Shown: positions 52,921 through 61,621 of the stretch, piece by piece | How the letters are laid out: the number at the start of each line of letters is the position of its first letter | Numbering within the stretch: the first letter of the stretch is position 1 | IMG/VR virus record: IMGVR_UViG_3300007276_000045 | Location: 1-64,000 of that record | DNA length: 64,000 nucleotides | DNA from: a virus | Direction: 5' to 3' (one strand) | The notes under the pieces: generated by a model | What the model was told of the DNA's origin: nothing | Database searches by the model: none | The model's input: the letters and a program-made list of their open reading frames with translations, nothing else | Translations under genes and position numbers: made by a program

Positions 52921-53144
52921 AAACCCCCGATGAAATTAAGGAAAGCAAAAGTAAGTTTAACACATCAGAGATTAGCGATTTAAGTTGGCTATCGGCTGAG
53001 TTGGAAACTTTTATTAAGGATGACGAGGTTAGTGTCCAAGGACTACAAACACTGGAGAACATGACCAACACTCTTAATAACTTTAAGCGGACGTATACTC
53101 AACGTATCATCCGCTTATTAAAGAGTGCTCACATAGTAGACTAG
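52917..53144 (+). CDS. Small helical protein after uvsW (uvsW.1-like by position)
   Basis: 75 residues, helical and polar (ELETFIKDDEVSVQGLQTLENMTNTLNNFKRTYTQRIIRLLKS). ATGA overlap with the helicase gene shows co-translation. T4 has a protein of about the same length (UvsW.1, 76 aa) in the same place; similarity beyond size and position is not evident. Its 3' end touches the convergent membrane-protein gene by 4 nt. Confidence 0.6.
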   Translation: MKTPDEIKESKSKFNTSEISDLSWLSAELETFIKDDEVSVQGLQTLENMTNTLNNFKRTYTQRIIRLLKSAHIVD

Positions 53145-53383
53145 TTACCCTCAGCGATTCCGGGAATCTTAATATTTGGGTTCTCCATTTTAAGCCTAAG
53201 CCCCCAGTTCTCCATGTCCCGCACGGTCCACTGATCTTCAAGCTTCTGCTCTAATGTGTCGAGCTTATAATTAATGTTAGTAAGCTGAGTGCTTATCCAG
53301 ACTACACCTCCACAGAGGGCAATCACCATGCCCAGTGGCATTAGAGTCTCTTTCGAGAGTGTAAGTGTTTTTGTTTTTTCCAT
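53141..53383 (-). CDS. Small membrane protein with one TM segment (80 aa)
   Basis: 80 residues: a polar N-terminus, a TM segment LMPLGMVIALCGGVVWISTQL (about 14-34), then a helix NINYKLDTLEQKLEDQWTVRDMENW with heptad character. No lipobox or signal-peptidase motif. The layout resembles small phage membrane proteins placed near lysis or fibre genes, but there is no evidence of holin function. It overlaps the collagen-like gene stop by 1 nt and ends the minus-strand terminase-to-fibre unit. Confidence 0.6.
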   Translation of the reverse strand: MEKTKTLTLSKETLMPLGMVIALCGGVVWISTQLTNINYKLDTLEQKLEDQWTVRDMENWGLRLKMENPNIKIPGIAEGN

Positions 53384-55317
53384 TATGCTATTCTGACGAT
53401 ACTCACGGTGGTACCAGATTTAAACGCGCAATTCCCTGTACTGGCTGTAGCGGTAAATTCGATGTCCCACGAAGTTCTACCTACTTGTCCTACCCACTCT
53501 AGTGTCATACATTGAGGTGAAATAACCGAGTAACTGTTATTAGCGATAGTATGCTTAGTACTACCATTAATATCTAGATCAATAGTAACAGTAGGGTTGA
53601 CAGCACTGTTTGAAACTATCGCACACAGTAGAACTCTGTAGACTCCAGTCCCTGTGCCAACTCGCCATGCTGCCGGAGTTGAACCATCTGGGTCTTTGGT
53701 AAACGTCAAGAAGGTGTCATCACCTGCTGCTGCGCCAGTTGGGATACTCTTTACTGTAGCCGTATCCCCGTCAGAAGATAAACCTTGTCCTAGATTGGAG
53801 ATTGTTGCGTTATTTGAATCGCCAAGGAATCTAGTCCATAGGAACTCCCCATGCATGTGTGGAGCAGCCCAGTTTTCAGAAATAGTGGCTACAGTACCAT
53901 CATAATCAACAGTGCCAGTCGTGGAATAGGATAAAGGAGCATTAGTATCAATAGCCACACCTGAGAGATTAATACTTTTAGCAAAGTTACCCACTCCAGA
54001 CACGTTCAAGCCAGCGTTAGTCTTTAGTCCAGCGGTAGTAACGATCCCTCTAAAAGTTGCAGCAATCGAATTAAACTGGTTGGAGGGAACATCTCCACTA
54101 TCTTCAGGGTCAGCATCGCCAGCAAAGTATGTAATGGGCAGACCTGTAACATCTAAGATAGTGTTATCACTCTTTCTAATCTTGTCTGCTGCAATATGCC
54201 CAGACCCAGTAGCGGCAAGAGTTTGCCCTGAAATAAAGAGAAGAGTTACGGGACTATTTCCATCACTACCTTCAATAAAGTTGCCATCACTACCAAATAC
54301 ACCTTGCGAAAAATCGAACTCGGCACCGACTTGATCACCCGGAGTAACGATTCCAAGAGCAACATCATTCATAGGTCTCAACCCGTAGGATGAACCCTCT
54401 GCGTTCGGCATGAATTTAAATACTTGTCCACCTCTAGGGTTAGGGCCTGTAAATTTAAACTCTCCTGTTAGGTTAGTGGGCATGGAAAGTCCAGCAACGA
54501 CAATCCTATCCTTTGGACCCGCATCTCCCTGAGCACCTTGAGTACCTTGAGCACCCTGAGAACCAGTATCACCAACAACCTTACCTAGCTCCTCAAGTAA
54601 AGTACTACCATCTGGCTTAATGAAGTCCACAAAAAGACTAGGACCAGAGATCCTCGCCCTAGTAAACCCTGATCCTGCTGAACCAGCCGCGCCATCATTT
54701 CCATTAGATCCATTATCACCAACAACCTTACCTAGCTCTTCAAGTAAAGTACTACCATCGGGTTTAATGAAGTCCACAAAAAGACTAGGACCAACGATCC
54801 TCGCCCTAGTATACCCTGATCCTGCTGATCCGTCAGACCCGTTAGTACCGTTAGATCCATTATCACCAACAACCTTACCTAGCTCTTCAAGTAAAGTACT
54901 ACCATCGGGCTTAATGAAGTCCACAAAAAGGCTCGGGCCAACGATCCTCGCCCTAGTATACCCTGATCCTGCTGAACCATCCGAACCATCCGAACCATTA
55001 GATCCATTATCACCAACAACCTTACCTAGCTCTTCGAGTAAAGTACTACCATCTGGCTTAATGAAGTCCACAAAAAGGGTTGGACCCAAGATCTGCGCCC
55101 TAGTATACCCTGATCCTGCTGATCCGTCAGACCCGTTAGTACCCGCTGGCCCTTGTGGGCCTTGTGGGCCTTGTGGGCCTTGAGCACCCGCGCCACCTGA
55201 GCCTCCCGAATACATCCCACAAATGGGAGCACAGATCTCGTCCCCTGCGGGTAGCTCCTCGAAGATAATCTGCCCGTTAGCGTCAGTCCCTAATACAAGA
55301 GGTATGCGATCTGCCAC
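53383..55317 (-). CDS. Collagen-like repeat tail fibre/appendage protein
   Basis: 644 residues. The N-terminus, LVLGTDANGQIIFEELPAGD, is a short docking-like segment. Then come Gly-x-y triplets (GPQGPQGPQGPAG), four 49-residue repeats each with YTRARIVGPSLFVDFIKPDG, TLLEELGKVVGD and a Gly/Ser/Asp triplet stretch, and a GAQGTQGAQGDAG block. The C-terminal 370 residues are globular beta-rich sequence. Collagen triplets in phage fibres trimerise. This is likely a trimeric fibre binding a host surface. It follows the acidic head-region gene with a 3-nt gap. Confidence 0.85.
   Translation of the reverse strand: MADRIPLVLGTDANGQIIFEELPAGDEICAPICGMYSGGSGGAGAQGPQGPQGPQGPAGTNGSDGSAGSGYTRAQILGPTLFVDFIKPDGSTLLEELGKVVGDNGSNGSDGSDGSAGSGYTRARIVGPSLFVDFIKPDGSTLLEELGKVVGDNGSNGTNGSDGSAGSGYTRARIVGPSLFVDFIKPDGSTLLEELGKVVGDNGSNGNDGAAGSAGSGFTRARISGPSLFVDFIKPDGSTLLEELGKVVGDTGSQGAQGTQGAQGDAGPKDRIVVAGLSMPTNLTGEFKFTGPNPRGGQVFKFMPNAEGSSYGLRPMNDVALGIVTPGDQVGAEFDFSQGVFGSDGNFIEGSDGNSPVTLLFISGQTLAATGSGHIAADKIRKSDNTILDVTGLPITYFAGDADPEDSGDVPSNQFNSIAATFRGIVTTAGLKTNAGLNVSGVGNFAKSINLSGVAIDTNAPLSYSTTGTVDYDGTVATISENWAAPHMHGEFLWTRFLGDSNNATISNLGQGLSSDGDTATVKSIPTGAAAGDDTFLTFTKDPDGSTPAAWRVGTGTGVYRVLLCAIVSNSAVNPTVTIDLDINGSTKHTIANNSYSVISPQCMTLEWVGQVGRTSWDIEFTATASTGNCAFKSGTTVSIVRIA
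54571..55145 (-). repeat. Four tandem 147-bp repeats in the fibre gene
   Basis: The sequence accaacaaccttacctagct (plus strand) begins at 54571, 54718, 54865 and 55012, exactly 147 bp apart, coding 49-residue units. Units 2-4 are nearly identical; unit 1 is slightly diverged. Copy number is likely to vary by recombination. Confidence 0.9.
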
Positions 55318-55320
55318 TTA

Positions 55321-57105
55321 TTAACCCTCTTGTGATTCGTCCTCGTCCTCGTCTTCGGATTCTTGCTCAGGCTCATCACCTTTCATACCTGCGAGCAACT
55401 CATCCATATCCTTCAAAGCCTCTAAGAACTCTTCCTTCTTCATTGGCTCTGCTTTTTCCTCTGAGTCCTCGGTTTCTGGTACGACTGGTTCCTCAGCCTC
55501 TTCTTTTACCTTCTTCTTCTTCTTCTTTTTAGATTCGGTTTTCTCATCAGGGCCTTCCTCGCCACCCTCTTCAGAGTCAGCGTCATCATCATCTCCACCA
55601 CCACCTCCAGCGGTACTGAATGGAGCAGGCTTGGAGAACTCAGCAGCACCTTCCTGTGCTTTTTGGACTGAATCGTCTTCCATATCGGCTTCACTGGCTG
55701 GGTCTTTTTCATCGGCCTCAGCCTTCTTCTTCTGCTTCTCTTGTTCAATACCCAACTTATCCTTCTCAATCACCTTAGCCTTGTCGTGCAGAAGCTTGGC
55801 CTTAGCCTTTTCAAGAAGCTCTTGGGTGTTAACATTCTCATCTAAGATATCTTCAAACGAGATGCTTTCAGCTAGGGTAAAGTCTTCACAGAAGGAAGTA
55901 TACCCACAAGTTTCAAAGCATTCTTGCAGAACATCATTAACATCAATAACCTCTACACCGTTTTTCTTCTTCAGGAGTAAAGCAACTTCTGATAACGTGG
56001 ACTTAACAACGCTACCTTTAGGAGCTAATCGGGAGAGAGCTTCAAAAATCACAACTTGCGTATTGGCTAGGCTAGAGAACGTAGCCGTTTCCTTAAGGTT
56101 CTGGACATTAATACCGTACTTCTCATTTAGAAGATTAAGGATAATCTGCTTAAGAGGCTTCTTCATCTCGTAGATTCTAGAGCTAAACTCTTTAATATCC
56201 TTAGCGGAGATTGCGTTATGATCGGTTAAGCTAAAAGCGTTAGTAAGACTCTCGTTTAGTTGACGCTTAGTAGTTAGTGCGAGAAAGGGAACATCCACAA
56301 CGGCTTCGACTAGCGACTCAAGAACTGTCTCATCGTTATCTTCAAAGAGTAAGCTAGCGAGTTGGCGAATATGGGGGTTAGTAGCCCAAACATCTTCAAA
56401 GTTCTTCTTGGATTCAAGAAGTTCCTTCTTTACAAGCTCTTGCTTGCAGACCAAATCGTAAACCGACTTGTTGATCCCTTTAGCGACACGGTAGCTGCCT
56501 GATTCTTGAAGAGCTTCGAAAGATAGACGCGGGAAGTTAAAGGCTCTCGATACGGAGTCAGAAAGTTTAATCGAGTTCTCTACTTCTTGTACCTTTTGCA
56601 CCGTCTCACGGTTTTCTTCAAGGAACTCCACGATCTGAGGCATAATCTCTAGGAATCGTTGGAACTGCTCAGTGTTAACGATGTCTTGGCTATCACCGAA
56701 AACAGCAGACTTCTCATCTAATCGCTTCTTCACGTTCTGGAACTTCAACCGATTCTCCCAAAGGGACAAAAGCTCGTTGAAGCTGCCGTCAGCATCATTG
56801 TAGCGATCCTCATTTAGATCCCCAACAAAATAACTAACCTTTCGATCCACAAAGCTGTCGAACACTTCGTTGTCTGAGAAGATCTCAGAATCTTGGATAG
56901 TGATGTTGCTAAAGGCTAAATCCTCTTGGCAATCATAGTTACCTGAAATAACCTTACCATTTTCAGTAAGGTAGGCTACTTTTTGGTCTTCACTATCAAT
57001 AGAGAACAACTCTACATTTTCTCGTAAAGATCTACCTAAGCAATCACCTAACTTAAGTAGGTTCGTAACGGTTGTGTTTCTGTTTTCGAATAAATGATCA
57101 AACAT
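55321..57105 (-). CDS. Acidic-tailed head-region protein after the portal (594 aa)
   Basis: 594 residues. The first 450 are mainly helical, with FQRFLEIMPQIVEFLEENRETVQKVQEV and KAKAKLLHDKAKVIEKDKLGIEQEKQKKKAE as probable coiled coils. The C-terminal 130 are low-complexity acidic sequence (GGDDDDADSEEGGEEGPDEK, EQESEDEDEDESQEG) with one polylysine block. It lies just after the portal gene, where T4 has gp67/gp68 core genes, so a core or scaffold-associated protein that is proteolysed or packaged is plausible. Not recognised by sequence. An AAGGAG site precedes the ATG. Confidence 0.7.
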   Translation of the reverse strand: MFDHLFENRNTTVTNLLKLGDCLGRSLRENVELFSIDSEDQKVAYLTENGKVISGNYDCQEDLAFSNITIQDSEIFSDNEVFDSFVDRKVSYFVGDLNEDRYNDADGSFNELLSLWENRLKFQNVKKRLDEKSAVFGDSQDIVNTEQFQRFLEIMPQIVEFLEENRETVQKVQEVENSIKLSDSVSRAFNFPRLSFEALQESGSYRVAKGINKSVYDLVCKQELVKKELLESKKNFEDVWATNPHIRQLASLLFEDNDETVLESLVEAVVDVPFLALTTKRQLNESLTNAFSLTDHNAISAKDIKEFSSRIYEMKKPLKQIILNLLNEKYGINVQNLKETATFSSLANTQVVIFEALSRLAPKGSVVKSTLSEVALLLKKKNGVEVIDVNDVLQECFETCGYTSFCEDFTLAESISFEDILDENVNTQELLEKAKAKLLHDKAKVIEKDKLGIEQEKQKKKAEADEKDPASEADMEDDSVQKAQEGAAEFSKPAPFSTAGGGGGDDDDADSEEGGEEGPDEKTESKKKKKKKVKEEAEEPVVPETEDSEEKAEPMKKEEFLEALKDMDELLAGMKGDEPEQESEDEDEDESQEG

Positions 57106-57122
57106 TTCTAACTCCTTGTCTT

Positions 57123-57131
57123 TTATAATAG
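57123..57131 (-). promoter_or_regulatory. CTATTATAA-type promoter for the acidic head-region gene
   Basis: Minus-strand CTATTATAA is 19 nt from the ATG at 57105, with an AAGGAG site between. A leadered version of the recurrent box, in the 50-nt gap after the portal gene. Confidence 0.45.
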
Positions 57132-57155
57132 ACCATGTTTATATAGTAAAGCTAC

Positions 57156-59033
57156 TTAGATATTATTTTGGGGATTTCGTACATTTCTGTTCATAACCCT
57201 ATCTAACGCTTTTGTTTTAGTGGAACCGCTACCAGATTCAGAAATTATTTTCTTCTTAAGTCTAGCAAGAGCGGCATGAGTTTTGGGATCAATGGATTCC
57301 TTCTTAGGCTTGGCCTTTTCGACTTCCATTTGTCTTTCAGCATCAGCCTGTTTAGAACCTTCATCACGGTCAGCATCAGCGTCCTTACCCTTCTGCTCGC
57401 GATCCATGTCCTTGTCTTTGTTTTGTTGGTCAAGACCAGACTGCTGTTCAGCCTCTCCCTGCTGATCTGCTGCTTCCTCTTCTTTCTCTTTCTTAAGCTC
57501 CTCCTGCATCTGCTGGATTTGCTCCTCAGTCATGTCGTAGAACTCTTTATAGATGGTAGATTTAGGAAAAATACCTAAGCCCACAACTGCCTGTACTACG
57601 CGAGCTTTTTGCTCATCAATTTCCATTTTTCTCTTAGTAAATACATCACTAGGGTCTGGAAGCTGGATACGAAGTTCTTTAAACATGCTGGCTGGGTAAC
57701 CTACAAGAGCAAGGTGTCTACGAGCAATCTGCTCTAAGCCCATCTCCATTTGCTGTTGAACGCGACTAATAACGCGAGCAAACTTAGCATCTAATTGTGA
57801 CAGGTTCGCCTTACGCTCAGGGGACTTATCCTTCTCAACAATGTAATCCTTCGGAACCTTCAGTGCAGCCAGAAGCTTATCACGGAAGTACCTTACATCA
57901 TCAACCTCACCTAAGTTTTGTGCGCCGGGGAGCGTGTCAATCTTAGTGCCTTGGTTTCCTCTTGTGGGAACGAAAAAGTCCTCATCAGCACTAAGTGGGT
58001 TGTAGCGAGAATCAACAGTGCCATCATTAGCGTTGTAGTATTTTTCCTTCTTGAACTTCTCCTTTACCTTTTCGATGAACATCTCAGCTTTGGTAGCTGG
58101 CATGTTGGCAACGTCAATGTAGAAAATTCTTCTTTCAGGTGCTCTAGCTAGACGGTAGATAAGCATCGCATCTTCCATAAGCTTGAGAGAGCGGAATACT
58201 CGAACAGCTAGGGCTGCAATAGACTTACCGTATGGGTAGAATGCAGGGTCAGAAGTTCTAAGCCTAAAGTGTACAATCTGGTTTCTATCTAAAGTGATAT
58301 ACTTAGAACTAGCCATATTACCAGCCATGCTACCAAATGCTTGCCAATCATTATCCTCTGGAATCTCTTGCAAGAAATCCGTAAGGTAGCCGTATTCATT
58401 CTCCACCCGAATAATAAAGTTAGGGTTTAGAACCTTTAGCCTTTGCAATCCTCTTTTTGGATGATTAACATCGAGAACCGTTTCGATAAAGCAGTCCCCA
58501 TATTTGCAGGTATTTCTGATGATATCCCAGTAGTCCCTATCTAGCTGAATCTTCTTGAAGCACTTATTTACCTCATCCACAACCATCTGGCTATCAGCAA
58601 GAACAGTCCATCTCTCGTTACGCAGATTTTTTTGAGTCGAATCGTCAGCATAGATATCAAATGCAACCCCGATTTCGGGATAATCATCCATCTCCTCATA
58701 CTTTGTATAACGCTCCCTCCTGTTCTTCTCCAGTTCAGGAAGCTGCAATGTGGTCCTACTAAGAGCACCAAGAGCGGGGAGAGTATCGGGCTTGACAGTA
58801 TCGACATTCTGTACCGTGTCTCCAGCTAGGGTGGCTTGAGGAGTTACCCCATCATCTGCCTGCTTTGCCATATAAGGCGCAGCCTTTGTAGCAAAGAATC
58901 TAGCGAGGAATTGGCCTAACCGACCTGACGGCCAGAAGTAAGGACCAGTGTTACTATCAGGTGTGTTTGAGAATTTAGTATTGCCGATGGCATCCTCATT
59001 TAACTTGTCTTCGTCTTTTATTTCATCAGCCAT
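57156..59033 (-). CDS. gp20: Portal protein (gp20-like)
   Basis: 625 residues (T4 gp20 is 524). RYTKYEEMDDYPEIGVAFDIYADDST, YGDCFIETVLD, YPYGKSIAALAVRVFRSLKLMEDAMLIYRLARAPERRIFYIDV, YNPLSADEDFFVPTRGNQGTKIDTLPG and NLGEVDDVRYFRDKLLAALKVP are all gp20 landmarks. The last 110 residues are a Gln/Lys/Glu/Asp-rich low-complexity extension that T4 lacks. It forms the dodecameric DNA gate. It overlaps the terminase end by 16 nt, so the two are co-translated. Confidence 0.96.
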   Translation of the reverse strand: MADEIKDEDKLNEDAIGNTKFSNTPDSNTGPYFWPSGRLGQFLARFFATKAAPYMAKQADDGVTPQATLAGDTVQNVDTVKPDTLPALGALSRTTLQLPELEKNRRERYTKYEEMDDYPEIGVAFDIYADDSTQKNLRNERWTVLADSQMVVDEVNKCFKKIQLDRDYWDIIRNTCKYGDCFIETVLDVNHPKRGLQRLKVLNPNFIIRVENEYGYLTDFLQEIPEDNDWQAFGSMAGNMASSKYITLDRNQIVHFRLRTSDPAFYPYGKSIAALAVRVFRSLKLMEDAMLIYRLARAPERRIFYIDVANMPATKAEMFIEKVKEKFKKEKYYNANDGTVDSRYNPLSADEDFFVPTRGNQGTKIDTLPGAQNLGEVDDVRYFRDKLLAALKVPKDYIVEKDKSPERKANLSQLDAKFARVISRVQQQMEMGLEQIARRHLALVGYPASMFKELRIQLPDPSDVFTKRKMEIDEQKARVVQAVVGLGIFPKSTIYKEFYDMTEEQIQQMQEELKKEKEEEAADQQGEAEQQSGLDQQNKDKDMDREQKGKDADADRDEGSKQADAERQMEVEKAKPKKESIDPKTHAALARLKKKIISESGSGSTKTKALDRVMNRNVRNPQNNI

Positions 59034-60556
59034 CTTATATCTTCCTCTAATTCTTGGTTAACCGCGTCATGGACAGTGGACCTCATAGGTTCTGGAGGTC
59101 TACGTTCTTGTTCTTCTAGGCTATCTTTCATCTCTAAGGGACCACTCCCTGCTAATGTATGTAGTAAAAATATAGAAATTGAAAGGCTCATAATTAAATC
59201 ATCATGCTTGCCTTCATCAGCAGTAATCTTTCCATTATCGTCAACAATAAAAGTTAGAAGCTCCTCCACAGTTCTTTTAGAATTAATTTTAATAAAGTTG
59301 TTTCGAATGTATTCTTCCATCCTAGCTAGAAGTTCCTCACGGTTCCTCGTCGTGACCTGAATACCAAAATCGTTTTTATCATCAATCCATAGATTGTCAT
59401 ACTCCATAACATTGAACATCCAATCAATCAGGTTGTTGCCGATTGTGTTCCGCTCAATAATTACGGATGCATTATTATATAGATTAGCTTCGTTAGTTAA
59501 AATTTGAGCAAGTTCATTAATTGGGGTTTTATTGGAGTAAAATTCCGCAACTTGCTCACCTGTGTAGGCATTAAAAATATGAAAAGCGGAATTATCCCGT
59601 TCCCTACCTAAGCTCACATCTACCCCAATCACATATTCGTGCTCTGGGCTAGGGTCTTTCCAGACCCGCATCTTATTATTGTACTTAATCCAGTAGTCTT
59701 CGTTCTGCTCCTCTACCAACCTAGTGAGTAGGTAACCCTCCAAATAGGTATCACCTGTACCGAGGAACTCACACTCATACTCTTGAAGCCACTGCTTTAG
59801 GGGCATGTTAGCTTTTGTAGTTTTTTCCCAATCATCTACATGAAGATCTTTCTTTTCCATCTCATCGTAAAGAAAATCAAACCCCTCCATCCGTTTATAC
59901 TCAGGGTGGGATTCCCAGTTAATGTCAATAGCGTTGAAGGAGTTCTCCTTTGCTAAGGCTTTGTGATACACATCATAATACCAATTGCCAATACCATTAA
60001 CGGTAGAAAGGACAAAAGCCCTACCTCCTGTGGAGATAATTGGGTATACAGCAGCCCAAATAGTGTCAATGTTTTCAATGAAAGCAGCCTCGTCAATAAT
60101 TAGAAGGGAGCCAGCTAGGGAGCGGCCTGATTGCTTGCCTGATGGGCGAGACTTGATTGAAGAGCCTGTGGCTAACTTCATGGTATGTTTGTTATCTTCA
60201 ACTAACTTAGGTCTTAAGAACACGGGAAGTTCTTCGTACATAATTTTAATACGATCCAGAACCTCCGTTGACTCAGCATCACCTTTTGACAAAATAACTA
60301 CTTGCTTGTGTTTCTGGAACACGATCATCCACAAGGCATACGCAGCCGAGATCGTAGTGCAACCAGCCTGTCGGAACTTTCTTAGAATATTAAACCGATG
60401 TTCTTGCAAACATTTTAAAATATCCGTTTGAAAAGGGTATAACTTAAAGGGGACAAGACCACGAACGGGGTGAGTGACCTTGATGTAGTTAGAAATAAAA
60501 TAACTAGCATCAGCCCTACACTTCTTAAACTCTTCTACTAATTCTGCTTGTTCCAT
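59018..60556 (-). CDS. gp17: Terminase large subunit (gp17-like)
   Basis: 512 residues (T4 gp17 is 610). ILRKFRQAGCTTISAAYALW is the Walker A region, with Cys where GKT would have Lys, so the deviant Walker A with the basic residue earlier is used. Walker B is LLIIDEAAFIE; the coupling motif is VLSTVNG. The nuclease domain has VIGVDVSLG, ASVIIERNTIGNNL and the C-terminal KHDDLIMSLSI. It cuts and pumps DNA into the portal. A CTATAATAG box lies 21 nt upstream. No small terminase subunit gene was recognised beside it. Confidence 0.95.
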   Translation of the reverse strand: MEQAELVEEFKKCRADASYFISNYIKVTHPVRGLVPFKLYPFQTDILKCLQEHRFNILRKFRQAGCTTISAAYALWMIVFQKHKQVVILSKGDAESTEVLDRIKIMYEELPVFLRPKLVEDNKHTMKLATGSSIKSRPSGKQSGRSLAGSLLIIDEAAFIENIDTIWAAVYPIISTGGRAFVLSTVNGIGNWYYDVYHKALAKENSFNAIDINWESHPEYKRMEGFDFLYDEMEKKDLHVDDWEKTTKANMPLKQWLQEYECEFLGTGDTYLEGYLLTRLVEEQNEDYWIKYNNKMRVWKDPSPEHEYVIGVDVSLGRERDNSAFHIFNAYTGEQVAEFYSNKTPINELAQILTNEANLYNNASVIIERNTIGNNLIDWMFNVMEYDNLWIDDKNDFGIQVTTRNREELLARMEEYIRNNFIKINSKRTVEELLTFIVDDNGKITADEGKHDDLIMSLSISIFLLHTLAGSGPLEMKDSLEEQERRPPEPMRSTVHDAVNQELEEDIRWLMK

Positions 60557-60575
60557 GATTGTATGCTAACTTTTA

Positions 60576-60584
60576 CTATTATAG
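60576..60584. promoter_or_regulatory. Divergent CTATTATAG promoter element
   Basis: One box in the 31-nt gap between terminase (-) and glycosyltransferase (+). Plus TATTAT ends 5 nt before the ATG at 60588; minus TATAAT ends 21 nt before the ATG at 60556. Confidence 0.55.
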
Positions 60585-60587
60585 TCC

Positions 60588-61268
60588 ATGAAGATCTTCG
60601 CAGTAATATGTACTAGAACTAATAATTTCAGCAAAGTTACACGGGACTTGTTAGATACACTATCTAGCTTTGGTGTGCAAGTTAAAGTGATGACAAACCA
60701 AACATCTATCTTTGAAGCCTACAAAAAAGGACTAGACAAGTGTGATGCAAGCAGTGAGGATATCGTGATATTCTGCCATGACGATATTGAGCTTTTGGAT
60801 ACTAAGGCCGACTTCATAGCTAAAATAGCTTCTTGCTTACGAGAGAATACAGGCATCGTAGGCCCAGCAGGAACCACACGGCTTGGCCCTGATGCCGTAT
60901 GGTGGAATTACGACAACTGGAGGGCTGGTTTACATAGCGGAGCAGTGTATCACCGAGGCGAGAAGGGTCAAATATACAACACTGAATACGGACCCTACAG
61001 AAGAGTGGTAGTTTTAGACGGTCTATTCCTAGCGGCTAGAAAATGTGTATGGGATACCGTAGGAATGGGCAAGCCAGACTACTTTAGAGGGGACTGGGAC
61101 TTCTACGATCTCCATTATACCAGCAAAGCACACAATTCAAAGCTAGAGAACCACACAATTCCCATAAAAATCATCCACCACTCCGCAGGGGATATCGTGG
61201 GCAGAGATTCTTGGCACAAAAACCGAGAAGCCTTCATAAATAACACTTCACTACCCTTGGTTTCCTAA
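60588..61268 (+). CDS. Glycosyltransferase-like protein
   Basis: 226 residues. KIFAVICTRTN starts a Rossmann-like strand, VIFCHDDIELLD has a DD-metal site, and IVGPAGTTRLGP, VVVLDGLFLAARKCVWDTVGM and FRGDWDFYDLHYTSKAHNSK follow, ending in IIHHSAGD. This is the order of GT-A family 2-type glycosyltransferases (strand, DxD-like, GxF-x-x-R, W-x-x-x-D). It may glycosylate virion protein, DNA or host surface; the acceptor is unknown. The ATG is 5 nt from the promoter core, and the first residues are an integral strand, so the start is fixed. Overlaps the next gene by 1 nt. Confidence 0.75.
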   Translation: MKIFAVICTRTNNFSKVTRDLLDTLSSFGVQVKVMTNQTSIFEAYKKGLDKCDASSEDIVIFCHDDIELLDTKADFIAKIASCLRENTGIVGPAGTTRLGPDAVWWNYDNWRAGLHSGAVYHRGEKGQIYNTEYGPYRRVVVLDGLFLAARKCVWDTVGMGKPDYFRGDWDFYDLHYTSKAHNSKLENHTIPIKIIHHSAGDIVGRDSWHKNREAFINNTSLPLVS

Positions 61269-61552
61269 TGGAATTACTTATCTGGACACTCGTTAGTTTT
61301 GGAATCACTTTCTCAGTGACTCACGGCAAGATTTTTGCCAATATGCGTAAAAACGCAGCAGAGGAGAGCCAAAAGCTTGGAGAACTCCTCCACTGTCCCA
61401 TGTGTTTGGGATTTTGGGTTGGAATGTTGCTTAGTGTAGCTTGGAAAAGTATCACTGGCAACTTTATCCTTGATGGGTTCCTCTCCCTATCAACGTGTTG
61501 GCTGCTTTTCACAGTCAGTTGGGCATTAGCCCTGCACGATGATAGGGTTTAG
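61268..61552 (+). CDS. DUF1360-like membrane protein
   Basis: 94 residues. LLIWTLVSFGITFSVTHGKIF (TM1), GELLHCPMCLGFWVGMLLSVAW (signature CPMCLGFW at the start of TM2), and LSTCWLLFTVSWALAL (TM3). The CxxCxGFW motif is the hallmark of DUF1360, a family common in phages but of unknown function. It is translationally coupled to the glycosyltransferase, so it may anchor or assist it. Confidence 0.75.
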   Translation: MELLIWTLVSFGITFSVTHGKIFANMRKNAAEESQKLGELLHCPMCLGFWVGMLLSVAWKSITGNFILDGFLSLSTCWLLFTVSWALALHDDRV

Positions 61553-61574
61553 TCAGCACCCGTTACTACAGTGA

Positions 61575-61589
61575 GCTACCCTTGGTAGC
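61575..61589. terminator. Possible hairpin between convergent genes
   Basis: GCTACC and GGTAGC with a CTT loop form a 6-bp stem in the 69-nt gap between the convergent DUF1360-like (+) and PAP2-like (-) genes, followed on plus by an AT-rich stretch with TTTT. Modest support. Confidence 0.35.
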
Positions 61590-61621
61590 ATAAACCTTTT
61601 AGTTAGCATATACCCTCCAGT

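Noticed and set aside
54571-55145. Regular 147-bp repeats as a CRISPR-like array
   Set aside because: Repeats are in frame, translated, and far longer than CRISPR repeats; no spacers exist.
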